A stretch of 64,000 bases of DNA, from assembly GCA_934444735.1 (NCBI GenBank), contig CAKSDE010000005.1, positions 62,001 through 126,000 of the forward strand. The letters run 5' to 3'. This stretch comes from an uncultured Clostridia bacterium. GTDB taxonomy: Bacteria; Bacillota; Clostridia; UBA1381. The position numbers were made by a program, and so were the translations under genes. Shown here piece by piece: positions 16,317-26,000 of this stretch (positions within the stretch are counted from its first letter, which is position 1; the number at the start of each line of letters is the position of its first letter). The notes under the pieces were generated by a model that worked only from the letters and a program-made list of their open reading frames with translations, had not been told where the DNA came from and did not search any database.

Positions 16317-17330
16317 TTATAAAATATCTTTAACCGATGTCCTCTTGGAAAGCTCCGGCTCAAAAACAACATTCTCCAACCTGCCCTCAACTATCATCTT
16401 TGCCGCACATTCACCTATTTCTTCTTTTGCGTGCGTAACCGATGTGAGGTTATACACCTTAGAAAGCAGCGTATCGTCCACACCCACAAGTGAAATATCC
16501 TCCGGCATTCTCAGCCCGATTGAATTCATGGCGTCTATACAGCTTTTGGCGACAAAATCATTGAAGCAGAATATTCCCGTTATTCCGTCATCATATGCCG
16601 AACGGATACTCTCCGAAAGTTTACCGTCAAAATCAATCCTTCGGGCATCGGGAAAGCTTTCTTTAAAATATTTCATTCGCATATCGGATATATTGCAGTT
16701 ATCTCTTGCAATATATGCCATTTTTTTGTGTCCATGCTCAATAAAGCACTTTGCGGCAAGCTTTCCTATCTTCTCTTCGTCCATAATCAGCAGCGGTACT
16801 CCGTCAATACCCGATTTTGTATCTATCTGCAAAAGCGGGATCCCTGCGTTTTGTACTTCATCAAATATCCTCTTAATTTCACCTTTGTCAAAATCTTTCT
16901 GCGGACTCACCTGCACAATAATCCCATCCGAGCCGCGCTTTATAATCTTTTTTAACAGCTTTATAATCTCATCCCACGAATTTTTTGTATCTCCCACAAT
17001 AAAATCCGCGCCGTTTTTATCAAGCACCGCACTTATTGATCTCACGTAATACGGTATAAAATAAAAATCGTTCATATCAAGCAGAACATCAATCGAAAGA
17101 CCTCTTCTGCTCATTTTACAGAAAGTCCCCTTACCGTGTTTTTTTTCCAAAAACCCCTCATTCACCAAAACTCCCAGCGCCTCACGCACGGTAAGCCGCG
17201 CCACGCCGTACGCTTTGGTCATCTCATTTTCGCTCATAAGCTTATCGCCCGGCTTGATTTCTCCGGTTTCGATCTGCTCTCTTATCATATCGGCAATCTG
17301 CATATATACAGGCTTATTTTTCTCCTGCAC
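16317..17330 (-). CDS. GntR-DNA-binding / LacI-sensor transcriptional regulator (AraR-like architecture)
   Basis: A 337-residue regulator. The N-terminal winged helix-turn-helix of the GntR family (residues 1-70) has PVYMQIADMIREQIETGEI, LMSENEMTKAYGVARLTVRE and the wing KKHGKGTF. The C-terminal periplasmic-binding-protein-like sensor domain of LacI type includes ITGIFCFNDFVAKSCIDAM and DISLVGVDDT. The combination is that of AraR-type sugar-responsive repressors. The start is GTG at 17328-17330 after GGGAGGTG. It is divergent from the GH28-like gene, whose promoter carries a repeated TTGTAC site that is a likely operator. The inducer is probably a sugar from the local pathway, which is inferred. 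Confidence 0.88.
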   Translation of the reverse strand: MQEKNKPVYMQIADMIREQIETGEIKPGDKLMSENEMTKAYGVARLTVREALGVLVNEGFLEKKHGKGTFCKMSRRGLSIDVLLDMNDFYFIPYYVRSISAVLDKNGADFIVGDTKNSWDEIIKLLKKIIKRGSDGIIVQVSPQKDFDKGEIKRIFDEVQNAGIPLLQIDTKSGIDGVPLLIMDEEKIGKLAAKCFIEHGHKKMAYIARDNCNISDMRMKYFKESFPDARRIDFDGKLSESIRSAYDDGITGIFCFNDFVAKSCIDAMNSIGLRMPEDISLVGVDDTLLSKVYNLTSVTHAKEEIGECAAKMIVEGRLENVVFEPELSKRTSVKDIL

Positions 17331-17374
17331 TTCCCGTCACCTCCCAAAAATTTTGTATATAACAGTAATTCTTT

Positions 17375-17416
17375 TTACCCACCATGCTTACGCTCCGAAG
17401 TTTTTTAACATCCCCT
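17375..17416 (-). repeat. Fragment of the AGGGGAT MITE-like element (left end)
   Basis: On the minus strand AGGGGATGTTAAAAAACTTC resembles the left end of the elements at 49489-49699 and 62217-62460, including the following GGAGCG/GGAACG bases. Only this end is recognisable. It lies in the upstream region of the GntR/LacI-type regulator. Confidence 0.45.
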
Positions 17417-17461
17417 GCATCTATTATATAATATTTTTTCTTATATTGCAATATTTTTCCC

Positions 17462-17490
17462 TTGACAAATACAAATCCGCAATGTATAAT
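17462..17490 (+). promoter_or_regulatory. Consensus sigma-A promoter of the GH28-like gene
   Basis: Perfect -35 TTGACA (17462-17467), 17-bp spacer and perfect -10 TATAAT (17485-17490), 60 bp upstream of the GH28-like start. A promoter this strong normally needs repression. Confidence 0.85.
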
Positions 17491-17494
17491 TAAC

Positions 17495-17513
17495 TTGTAC
17501 AGATGAGTTGTAC
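17495..17513 (+). promoter_or_regulatory. Candidate operator: repeated TTGTAC downstream of the -10
   Basis: Two TTGTAC hexamers 13 bp apart lie just downstream of the -10, at the expected start of transcription. The half-site resembles that of AraR-type GntR regulators, and such a regulator is encoded divergently. A repressor bound here would block initiation. Confidence 0.55.
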
Positions 17514-17550
17514 GGAAATATAAAAAAACAAGGACAATAAGGAGAAAAAA

Positions 17551-18897
17551 ATGAAAGAGCAGATAAAAGCAAAAATAAGAGAAACGGTAAAAATTATCGA
17601 CACATCGGAGCTTAATTTCGTAAACATCAAAGAATATGAGCATCTGGTGCAGGACAATATATGGACAAAAGCAATCCAGACGGCACTTGACGAACGAAAG
17701 AATGTCTATATCCCCGATATGGGGCATGAAATCCTTTTGGACGGATCTGTGTTTATGGATTCGCATACCAATTTGAAGGTTGACGAGAATCAGGTTATAC
17801 GCTTAAAGGAGCAGACCAATGTTTGTATGCTCCGAAACAGAAACATGATCCCCGGCGGACACGCATACACCGAGCAGGTTGATCCCGACGAATACATAAC
17901 CGTCACCGGCGGTATATGGGCAGCGCCCGACAACGGACCTCTCAGAATGGACAATTTAAGAACAATTGTCGGCGGCTTTGCGCAACTCGCTTTTTCAAAC
18001 GTGCGCTATGTAAACGTTACAAATGCAACCTTTTCACGCGGCACATCGTATGCCGTAATGTTTTCCAACTGCACCAATTTCTATGTTGACGGCATCAAAT
18101 TCGACCGTTTTGAAAAAGACGGCATACACGTTGACGGCCCCGCCAAATTCGGTATTATCCGCAACCTCGACGGTGTCGGATTGGGTGACGATATGATCGC
18201 TCTTCTTGCGTGGGATTGGTTCTCCTCAAGTATTACCAACGGTGACATTGAAGATATTTTTGTTGAAAATGTCAAAGGCGGCAACAACGAAATACGGCTC
18301 TTGAGCGGCAGAAAGGTATACAGAAACGGCAAGAAAAAGGATTGCGACATAAGACGCTGCGTCTTTGAAAATGTCACCGGAATATATACATACAAAATGT
18401 ATTATCAGCCGCACTATAAAAATGTAGTCTGGGGCGAACACTTCGATTCTGCGGAAACAGTCGGCAGAATGGACGACATATATTTTGAAAATATCACCGT
18501 TCCGAAAATACGCGACGCAGGCTTTAACGATATTGCAATTTACGGCATATTCGATATTTTGGCGGACTGCAAAAACCTCAACTTCAAAAACATCAGGGTA
18601 GACCATACCTTGTCCGAGCTTGACGAAAAAAATATCAAGCTGATAAATGTCGGCCCGATTTCCGCAACCTTTAAATATACCGATGACAAGGCAAATTGGG
18701 GCGATTTCTTCGAGCCGGATATGTGCTGTACCGTTGAAGATATAAATTTGGAAAATATCACCTTTGCAGGCGAGTCTGTTACGGACAGTGATAAGCTTGT
18801 CAAAGAAACTCATCAAAAAATAAACCCCGATTATCCGAACACTTTACCTAAAGGCGGAACGGGATTTGGGACAGTTAAAAAAGCAACTGTAAAATAG
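17551..18897 (+). CDS. GH28-like right-handed beta-helix protein, cytoplasmic
   Basis: A 448-residue beta-helix protein without a signal peptide, so it would act on imported oligosaccharides. The order of motifs recalls glycoside hydrolase family 28 (polygalacturonase/rhamnogalacturonan group): SNCTNFYVDGIKFDRFEKDGIHVDGP, read in parts, ends in a DG-D-G motif, and GVGLGDDMIAL gives the catalytic Asp-Asp pair. The usual His-Gly and Arg-x-Lys motifs are not obvious; NNEIRLLSGR sits where they are expected, so the activity may differ from a classic polygalacturonase. AAGGAG precedes the ATG. It has a strong promoter with a likely operator and is divergent from the GntR/LacI-type regulator. Confidence 0.72.
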   Translation: MKEQIKAKIRETVKIIDTSELNFVNIKEYEHLVQDNIWTKAIQTALDERKNVYIPDMGHEILLDGSVFMDSHTNLKVDENQVIRLKEQTNVCMLRNRNMIPGGHAYTEQVDPDEYITVTGGIWAAPDNGPLRMDNLRTIVGGFAQLAFSNVRYVNVTNATFSRGTSYAVMFSNCTNFYVDGIKFDRFEKDGIHVDGPAKFGIIRNLDGVGLGDDMIALLAWDWFSSSITNGDIEDIFVENVKGGNNEIRLLSGRKVYRNGKKKDCDIRRCVFENVTGIYTYKMYYQPHYKNVVWGEHFDSAETVGRMDDIYFENITVPKIRDAGFNDIAIYGIFDILADCKNLNFKNIRVDHTLSELDEKNIKLINVGPISATFKYTDDKANWGDFFEPDMCCTVEDINLENITFAGESVTDSDKLVKETHQKINPDYPNTLPKGGTGFGTVKKATVK

Positions 18898-18929
18898 TAA
18901 TTTCTCACAAGGGATGGAAAAAAGCGAAA

Positions 18930-18965
18930 GAGCTGTAAAAAATCAATTGATTTTTTTTACAGCTC
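18930..18965. terminator. Palindromic bidirectional terminator between the GH28-like gene and dpaB
   Basis: Arms GAGCTGTAAAAAATCAA and TTGATTTTTTTTACAGCTC, slightly unequal in their A/T runs, centred on CAATTG and flanked by A-rich and T-rich tracts. It serves the two convergent genes. Confidence 0.82.
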
Positions 18966-18977
18966 CTTTTTTTAAAT

Positions 18978-19559
18978 CTATCTAATCAGCACAGGCTGTA
19001 ACTGCTTTAATTCCAAAGCACTTTGGGCGGCGCTCGGTATAAGCGTCATATCCGCCACCAGCGAATTGGGTTTATTTTTGTAATCGTCCTGCCCGAACGG
19101 CACAAAGTAAATGTACTTGCTGTTTAAAAGCGTACCTATATTCTTTGCCGCATTCCCCAGTCCGTCATTTGTCGAAACGGCAACAAGTATCGGCGCTTTA
19201 TTGCGAAGATGCGCCTTTGCCGCCAATGTTACCGATGAATCGGTGATTCCGTTTGCAAGCTTTGCCAAAGTATTTCCGGTACACGGAGCAATAATCAGCA
19301 AATCCAAAAGCGAACGCGGTCCTATCGGCTCAACCTCGCACAATTCGGATAAAATCGGCTTTGCGCACAGATTCTCAATCTGCCATCTGAAATTCTCCGC
19401 CGTACCGAAGCGTGTATCTGTCGAAAAAGCCGTCTTGCTCATAATCGGCGTGACGTCCGCTCCTGACTTTACCAATTCTTCCAGCTGCAAAAGCACTTTT
19501 TTAAATGTACAAAACGAACCGGTCATCGCAAATCCTATACGTTTATCGGTCAAATCCAA
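18978..19559 (-). CDS. spoVFB: Dipicolinate synthase subunit B
   Basis: Flavoprotein-type subunit (about 193 residues) of dipicolinate synthase, which makes the spore-core chelator dipicolinic acid in the mother cell. The N-terminal KRIGFAMTGSFCTF and the later LLIIAPCTGNTLAKLANGITDSSVTLAAKAHLR (in parts) match the DpaB family. The chosen start is TTG at 19557-19559 (LDLTDKRIGF reading), which has a GGGGGTG site 7 nt upstream and starts 4 nt after dpaA. An ATG at 19578-19580 would overlap dpaA but has no ribosome site. It forms an operon with dpaA and shows that the organism is spore forming. Confidence 0.92.
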   Translation of the reverse strand: MDLTDKRIGFAMTGSFCTFKKVLLQLEELVKSGADVTPIMSKTAFSTDTRFGTAENFRWQIENLCAKPILSELCEVEPIGPRSLLDLLIIAPCTGNTLAKLANGITDSSVTLAAKAHLRNKAPILVAVSTNDGLGNAAKNIGTLLNSKYIYFVPFGQDDYKNKPNSLVADMTLIPSAAQSALELKQLQPVLIR

Positions 19560-19563
19560 GCTT

Positions 19564-20400
19564 CTACACCCCCATTTCATCTAAAATATTTATAACCGTT
19601 TCCTTTATAATCTCCCCCGAGGTAATGGGTGCAACCTTTCCGGGAAGCCCCAAAGACCAGATTACCTTCAAGCCCAAATCCTTTGCTGTCGCAAAATCCA
19701 CTCCGCCCGGCTTTGAGGCAAGATCTATTATCAGGCTCTCGGCACTGACATTTTCCAACACCGTCTTATCCAAAATCATCGCCGGAACAGTATTGAATAC
19801 CACATCAAAGCCGTCTATTTCATTTTTTAAATCGGAATTGTGAATAGGTCTGAACCCGTTTGCCGCAATCCATGCCATATCGGAACATTTTCTCGCCGAA
19901 ACCGAAACATTCGCTCCCAAATTTTTAAGCATACCGCTCAGAACCTTTCCTATTCTTCCGTATCCCACCACCAGACAATTTGATGAATGAATTGTAGTCG
20001 GCGTTTCGGAAAGCGCTATTTCCAAAGCACCCTCGGCTGTCGGTATCGCATTTTTTATCATAAGCTCATCACGTTTTAAGTAATCTATGTACTTTATCTT
20101 TTTCTCATCAAGCTTTTTTGCCAGCTCACCGCCTATATTCCCTCCCAAAAGCAATCTGCATTTTGATAAACTGTCAAAATCTATCGCAATCTGCATTTTG
20201 GAATACGGCGCATTGACATTTTTTGAATCATGGCTCGCCGGTATCGGCAATATGATTACCTCGCTTTCCCATATTCCGTCAATGCTGTTTTCTCCGGGGC
20301 CTTTATCGAACCCGGCAGTTATCACATTATATCCGTCCGCCTCCAGGAGCTTTGCCAAAGTCAGCTGTCTTAAATCGCCGCCTATTACAGATATATTCAT
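19564..20400 (-). CDS. spoVFA: Dipicolinate synthase subunit A
   Basis: NAD(P)-binding subunit (278 residues) of dipicolinate synthase. Rossmann motifs are visible at the N terminus (ISVIGGDLRQLTLAKLLEADG) and in the C half (CLVVGYGRIGKVLSGMLKNLG), as in the DpaA family. The last steps of dipicolinate synthesis branch from the lysine pathway at dihydrodipicolinate, which is known for the family. The start ATG at 20398-20400 follows GGGGG with 8-nt spacing; upstream ATGs at 20404-20406 and 20413-20415 are worse placed. It is likely read by a mother-cell sigma factor (sigma-K in Bacillus), but no such promoter was checked. Confidence 0.93.
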   Translation of the reverse strand: MNISVIGGDLRQLTLAKLLEADGYNVITAGFDKGPGENSIDGIWESEVIILPIPASHDSKNVNAPYSKMQIAIDFDSLSKCRLLLGGNIGGELAKKLDEKKIKYIDYLKRDELMIKNAIPTAEGALEIALSETPTTIHSSNCLVVGYGRIGKVLSGMLKNLGANVSVSARKCSDMAWIAANGFRPIHNSDLKNEIDGFDVVFNTVPAMILDKTVLENVSAESLIIDLASKPGGVDFATAKDLGLKVIWSLGLPGKVAPITSGEIIKETVINILDEMGV

Positions 20401-20575
20401 TTTCATTACCCCCATACAATTTACACCAAAAGAGATATGACGCCGCTTATTTTAAAACCGCATCAACAAAAAATCACCTTCTGTCTGCTAATATAATATG
20501 AAGAATAAAAAGAGTATGTGAGTAATTAAAAACGTTTTTTAGTGCATTGAGCAAAAAAATATATATTTCAGAACA

Positions 20576-20626
20576 AAAAAAACACCGAACCGCCTGTTTC
20601 AATTCCGGTCGGTTCGGTGTTTTTTT
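20576..20626 (-). terminator. Strong terminator after the AraC-family regulator
   Basis: AAAACACCGAACCG pairs with CGGTTCGGTGTTTT around a loop of about 17 nt, with A and T tracts at the two sides. It lies just after the stop codon of the minus-strand AraC gene and before dpaA. Confidence 0.85.
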
Positions 20627-20634
20627 CATTATCA

Positions 20635-21567
20635 CTACTTTTTTGTAATCCGAACTTTTTTCACGTCTCCTGTCAGCAAATCGTTATGCTGCGTCCTTAA
20701 TTCCAGATAATTTCTGAAATTGTTTCTGTACTCACGCACAAATTTCGGTTTTATTCCGTAATTTTTCTCAAATATCGAATAAAAATACGTCTTATTCGTA
20801 AAGCCCGTCTTTCTTATTATGGTATCTATGGAATCCTCGGTTGTGAGCATCAGGTATATCACATTGTCAAGACGCTTTTTTATCAGAAGCTGCTTGAAGC
20901 TCAAACCGCAATATTCCTTTAAGCGATTGCTGAGGTATCGCGGATTGTAATTATACTTTTTCGCCAAATCCTCCAAAAGGAGCGGCTGATCGCAATTTTT
21001 CTCAACACTGCTTATTATCTCCTCCATAAAGACATCAACTTTACCGTAATGTTCCTCTTTGTAATTTCTGAGCGCAATATTTATAATCGCATCCAGATAA
21101 CAGCGCATTATCTCCTCATAGCGTTCTCTTTTATGCAAGCCTTCGTCAAGCATACCGAAAAACAGCTCTTCAATGCGTTTTTTTGCTTTGTCATCTTTAA
21201 ATTCCACACATAAAAAATCCTGCGTAAAATCAAAATTATAGTATTCCTTCAAAAGCTTTTTTAAACCGGCATAGTCGGCGCACGTTTCTTTTAAAAACGA
21301 CTCCTTAAACATGATGTTGTAGTATCGTACAGTTTCAAAAACACGCATACTGTGGGAGCAGCTGTGATCCATTATTATAAAAGAACCGTCCTTTGCCCAC
21401 ATTACATTGTCATTGACAATCTGCTCACCGTTACCTTTTACCACATATCCGATTTCGATGGCGTCATGTGTATGAATTTCTTCACTGTGTCCGTATTCCT
21501 GATAAGAGATGGCAATAGCATCACATCTCATAAAATTTTCCTTTATCTCAAACTTCTTCATACCCAT
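20635..21567 (-). CDS. AraC-family transcriptional regulator with cupin sensor
   Basis: A 310-residue regulator. The N-terminal cupin-like half contains HSEEIHTHDAIEIGYVVKG and SFIIMDHSCSHSMRV, the usual sugar-sensing fold. The C-terminal double helix-turn-helix (about residues 195-295) includes LLEDLAKKYNYNPRYLSNR, IDTIIRKTGFTNKTYFYSIF and the closing KNYGIKPKFVREYR. The ATG at 21565-21567 has a GGAGG site. It lies 66 bp downstream of the cytoplasmic beta-helix gene in the same direction, in a region of carbohydrate genes, so activation of those genes by a sugar ligand is a reasonable inference. Confidence 0.92.
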   Translation of the reverse strand: MGMKKFEIKENFMRCDAIAISYQEYGHSEEIHTHDAIEIGYVVKGNGEQIVNDNVMWAKDGSFIIMDHSCSHSMRVFETVRYYNIMFKESFLKETCADYAGLKKLLKEYYNFDFTQDFLCVEFKDDKAKKRIEELFFGMLDEGLHKRERYEEIMRCYLDAIINIALRNYKEEHYGKVDVFMEEIISSVEKNCDQPLLLEDLAKKYNYNPRYLSNRLKEYCGLSFKQLLIKKRLDNVIYLMLTTEDSIDTIIRKTGFTNKTYFYSIFEKNYGIKPKFVREYRNNFRNYLELRTQHNDLLTGDVKKVRITKK

Positions 21568-21633
21568 GACGCCTCCTTTTTCGGCTATTTATATAAACCT
21601 TATCACAAAAATCCGATTTTGTCAAATCCAATA

Positions 21634-22926
21634 TTATCCGATATGCTCTTTTTTCCAATCGGCAAGAAGCTTTTCTATATCAACCTTTTCATATTTGCAG
21701 CCCTTTTCCAGATCCTTATACTCATCAAAGGTCTTATAGTTCACGCCGCCCCAGCGGTTCATAAGCTCTCCGTTTTCGGTATAGTATGTATTATTCTCAA
21801 TATCGCATACATTTTCCGCGTCCTTTGCTATAATCGAATATATCTCCGCGCCATACGGTGCATTGTAAAAAATATTGTTCTTAATCTCAAGATGTCCGCT
21901 GTTATCTTTATCGATTCTCCACAGGAAGATGTGGTGTCCCATCGGCTCGGGCCATATCTCGGAATATCTCGGCATTTCCTCGCCGAGCTTTGAAAAGCCC
22001 TCTCCGGCATCTACGCAGATATTATTGCAAAACTCGGCAGATTCCGGGATTCTGTCCCTTTGCTCATATGCCGCCATTCCGCACTTTATAAATACATTAT
22101 CCTTTATTATAAAGTTCTTTGCCTGTTCACACAGCTTTCCTCCCTGCTGAGTTGTGGCGGAATCATATATATCGTTAAACCAACAGCCGCAAATCTCGAT
22201 ATTTTCGCCTATATCCCACGCCTCAACACCGTTTCCGAATCTGATTTTTTGTTTCTTATTCCAAACAGCGCCTCCGATATGCTCAAAAGAGCATCCGATA
22301 ACCCGTAAGTTTCGGCAATTACCCAAGCCCGCAATACCGTGTACCGCACCGTTTAAAAATCTCAGTCCTTCAAAGGTCACGTCATGACCGTTATCCGCAA
22401 GTGCTCTGTCATTGCAAACTGCGCACTCAATATCGGAATAAAATTTTGCCGGATTTTCTTTTGAGTAAAGATATATTTTATGTCCGCTCAGATCTCTGTT
22501 CTCATCTAACGAGGTACCGAAACGGTTATCGAAAAAGTCGCCCTGCTCGCACAAGTCCTCCTTGCTCCATTTAAGTGCCGCACATAAATCGGATTTGTTA
22601 AATATAAGGTTTGCCGCCTCCTCACACTCGTGTGCCGCAAAACACCATATATTCTCGCTTTCCTCCACCCAATGCTGCTCGTCCGTCAGATTTACCGAGC
22701 CGCAGAAGGTCGGCATCTCGCCCTCGCCGTAAGCGGAATATTTAACCGGCTTTCCCGGCTCACCTTCTACTGTTTTTATTTTTTTTCTTATAAAGCTTCC
22801 TCTTTTAAAAAGTACGGTATCGCCCGGCTTTATTAAGAGCGCCTCCATATCCGCAACGGCTGTATTCTCGCTCAAACCGTCATTTTTATTGTCCCCCGCA
22901 TTTGCATCAATATAATATGTTGCCAT
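21634..22926 (-). CDS. Cytoplasmic right-handed beta-helix protein (DUF1565-like)
   Basis: A 430-residue protein that begins MATYYIDANAGDNKNDGLS, the DUF1565-like opening also seen in the larger secreted paralogues (23026 and 33735). No signal peptide is present. Repeated short beta-strand units with Asn- and Gly-rich turns (for example CRNLRVIGCSFEHIGG, ENIEICGCWFNDIYDSA and LEIKNNIFYNAPYGAEIYS) indicate a right-handed parallel beta-helix, as in pectate lyases and related polysaccharide enzymes. No catalytic set could be assigned with certainty. An AAGGGA site precedes the ATG. It may process imported oligosaccharides together with the AraC regulator downstream. Confidence 0.7.
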   Translation of the reverse strand: MATYYIDANAGDNKNDGLSENTAVADMEALLIKPGDTVLFKRGSFIRKKIKTVEGEPGKPVKYSAYGEGEMPTFCGSVNLTDEQHWVEESENIWCFAAHECEEAANLIFNKSDLCAALKWSKEDLCEQGDFFDNRFGTSLDENRDLSGHKIYLYSKENPAKFYSDIECAVCNDRALADNGHDVTFEGLRFLNGAVHGIAGLGNCRNLRVIGCSFEHIGGAVWNKKQKIRFGNGVEAWDIGENIEICGCWFNDIYDSATTQQGGKLCEQAKNFIIKDNVFIKCGMAAYEQRDRIPESAEFCNNICVDAGEGFSKLGEEMPRYSEIWPEPMGHHIFLWRIDKDNSGHLEIKNNIFYNAPYGAEIYSIIAKDAENVCDIENNTYYTENGELMNRWGGVNYKTFDEYKDLEKGCKYEKVDIEKLLADWKKEHIG

Positions 22927-22980
22927 AGTCCCTTTTTTCGGAAAAATATTCCTTTATTCCTTTCTTTTTTGTCATATTTA

Positions 22981-23016
22981 TAGGTAATTGTAAAACTGAT
23001 GTTTTACAATTACCTA
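22981..23016. repeat. 36-nt dispersed palindrome, copy 2 (best copy)
   Basis: Perfect arms of 16 bp (TAGGTAATTGTAAAAC and its complement) around a TGAT loop. It lies between the stop of the 1234-residue secreted protein and the start of the cytoplasmic beta-helix gene, 55 bp upstream of the latter's ATG. It could act as an intercistronic hairpin. Confidence 0.75.
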
Positions 23017-23025
23017 TTGTTGTAT

Positions 23026-26000
23026 TTAGAATAAATAATCCTGCTTATAATCCTTCAAAAGCTCCATCAAGGTCTGTGCTTTATTTAAATATTCCACATT
23101 ATTCATATAGATAATGTTACCCGCAACGATCATGCCGTGCGCCGCAGATGGCACGCTTGCACGGTCAAGAATTTTCAGTACTTCCTCAACCGATACCATC
23201 TTATAGCCGTTTTCCTCAGCTGTTGACATTATCTGTTGTTTACCGTTGTAATTGATATAACAGTTTCCGTTTTCCTCGCCCGTTTCGACATCGAAAATTT
23301 TATCTACCTTGTCAAACGCTATCATAAGCTTTCCGTCTACCGTCTTATTCGGTGCATATGATACGTCAAACACTCCCTTTGGCGAGAAAATTTTTGTCGC
23401 ACCGTCTTTAAAGAGAATAACTTCATCCGTTGTTTTGAATTTATCCAACGTAAGCTTTACGCTCTTATGCAGGTTTCTTATCAGACATTCATCAAATTCT
23501 TCTGCCGATGATGTTTCCTGCGTAGGTTTTATACTGATAAGCTCGCCCTCTTTTGCCACAACAAACATAGAAAGCTCACAATTACATTTTACGCTTGTAT
23601 CAAATATATCGGGATATTCAAACCACGGCTCACCGTCAACATAAAGCACAACAAGATTTCCGATTTGAGTATTGATAAATCCAAACTCAACGCGATGATA
23701 CTCTCCGTCATTCGCAAAGCTCTTATAAACGGTTTCAATAACACTGTGCGAATTTCCTGTTGAAAGCTGCAGTTCAACCAAATCATCTTTTATACATATC
23801 GAATATCCGGTATTTGCCGCCGAATACGGTTCCATATCTATATATTTCGAAAAGGCTATAATTGCATAGATTTCTGTATTTACCATCGCGTCAAAGCTGT
23901 ATAGACAAGAACCCGTGGTAGCCGACAATGTTTTTGTCCCGCCAACCTTATTGGTGCCGCTCACACCGTGAATAGATACGGTATCACCAGAAATATCGAC
24001 CTTACCGCCCCAATCCTCGGCACTGTCTATATACTTATTTATATTCAAAAATCCCTTATTCACCATACCAAGCTTATTAAGCGACAATGATAAAGTTTTT
24101 GCCATTGAGTCAACCGTTTTCTGTTTTAATATGCCAAGCTTTGCTTTTTTAAGCATTTCCGCTCTTTTAATAAGTGAATTGATTTTATCTGTCGTCCCCA
24201 AAGGATACTGACCGATACCGTTGCCCTCATCAATATTCTTGACTTTTTCCGAAATTTTTGTAAGTTCGGTATTCAAAAGTGAAGTGTCTATGCTGTCGTA
24301 TATTGAAGTAGAGAACACATATACTCCGCTCTCGCTCTCCCATTCGGCCGCAAGCTCTCTTGAGCGGTTTATTGCAGACACTTTCCAATAATACACCTTA
24401 TCGCTTGCCAAACCCTCAACCTTTTGTAAAGTATACGGAACAACCTCATCATAAACCACGTTTTTGAGTTCGGGATCTTCTGCAACAATGAGTCTATAGT
24501 TGCTCGCGCCGAATGCCTGCTCCCACTCAAATTCAAGCTCCGAGTGCTGCACCGCCTGTGCGCCGTTTGCCGGATATATCAGCTTAAACGGTGCGGTTTG
24601 CTCATTGAGTTTAACATCTCGTATCAGACCGATTTTTTCAATATCAAACTCATCTGTCAATATTCCGTGCACCCTTTTTGCAGTCTCCGTTCCTGATTTT
24701 ATTCTGTAGTCCTGCTTTTCGGCATCAACGAAATCGTTGCACTCCGAAAGCTGCAGATTTCCCGTTACAGTACCGTATTTTTCGGTATTTGTTCCGATAC
24801 CCATCGCAGCTGCATTAACCGTCAGATTATTCTTTATTATGTTAAATCTCGCCAGCTTCGGATCATCACTTCTGTCCGAGGAAATAACTTCTTTTAAGTT
24901 TTTGTATCTCGAAAAATAAAGTTCGGGATTCGCAATATTACTTAAAAATTTATATCCCGTTGCCGCATCTCCGGCATCATTATTTACCGAGAACCCACCG
25001 TTTATAAACTTCTGCGCCTCACGTTCAATATTTATTGAAGTGTTTTCGGAAAAATTAAAATCCGTCGCACCATTCGATGCAAGATCCATTCTTGCATTTT
25101 TAATGATATTATGATTTGCGTCTATTCCCTGCTGATTATCGTCCCAGTAAATTGCGCTCTGGAATCCGAAAGGCAGCTGTTCGGTGGTAAACAAATCATG
25201 CAGATAATTATACGAAATTTCCGTGCCTCTTTGCAAAGTATTTCTTCCTGCATATATCGAACCGCAATCATCGCTTTCCTGGATTACATCATATATCTCG
25301 TTATATTTTATAACATGATCATTCCCGTAAAAACGTATTGCCTGAAACGGACATTTGCTGATGTTATTGTTTATAACCGTCGTTCCGCAACCCTTTAAAA
25401 GAATTACGTTCTGATTCTTTGCCAAGTAGTTTGCATGATAAATCATATTATCCGAAATCACATTGTTTGACTTTTTCAAGGTATCAACATTACCGCCCGA
25501 CATATGAATTGCGCCGCCTCCGATATTGGCAAAGGTACACCCGTCAATATCGCAGTTATACGATCCGTCAATGTCCTGCACCTGCCAGTAATCTTTATCG
25601 GTCTGCGCCTTAACCGTACCCGAAACCTCTACCGCATGGCTCAAAACATCTTCAAACGTGCAGTTTTTCAAATCAACGTTATCAACATTTACCATTTTAA
25701 TCCCGACACCTCTGGTCTGGGCAAATGTTATGCCGTCAAATGTGATATTTTTTGCATTTGTGAAGGTAATCATAGGAGTATTCAGCCACGAAATCTCCAT
25801 TTTCGCCCCCTTTAAGCTCTCGGTCGGATAAAGATACAATATGAGATTCTCCGTATCGATATAATATTCGCCCGGCACGTCTATCTCTTCTAAAAGATTC
25901 ATTGCCTTCCAGCGCCTTGACTGACTGCTCGTAAACTGATGCATAGGAATTGATGAATATATGGAAATCGTCTTTTCGTCTGTATTTAGTCCAGTTACAC

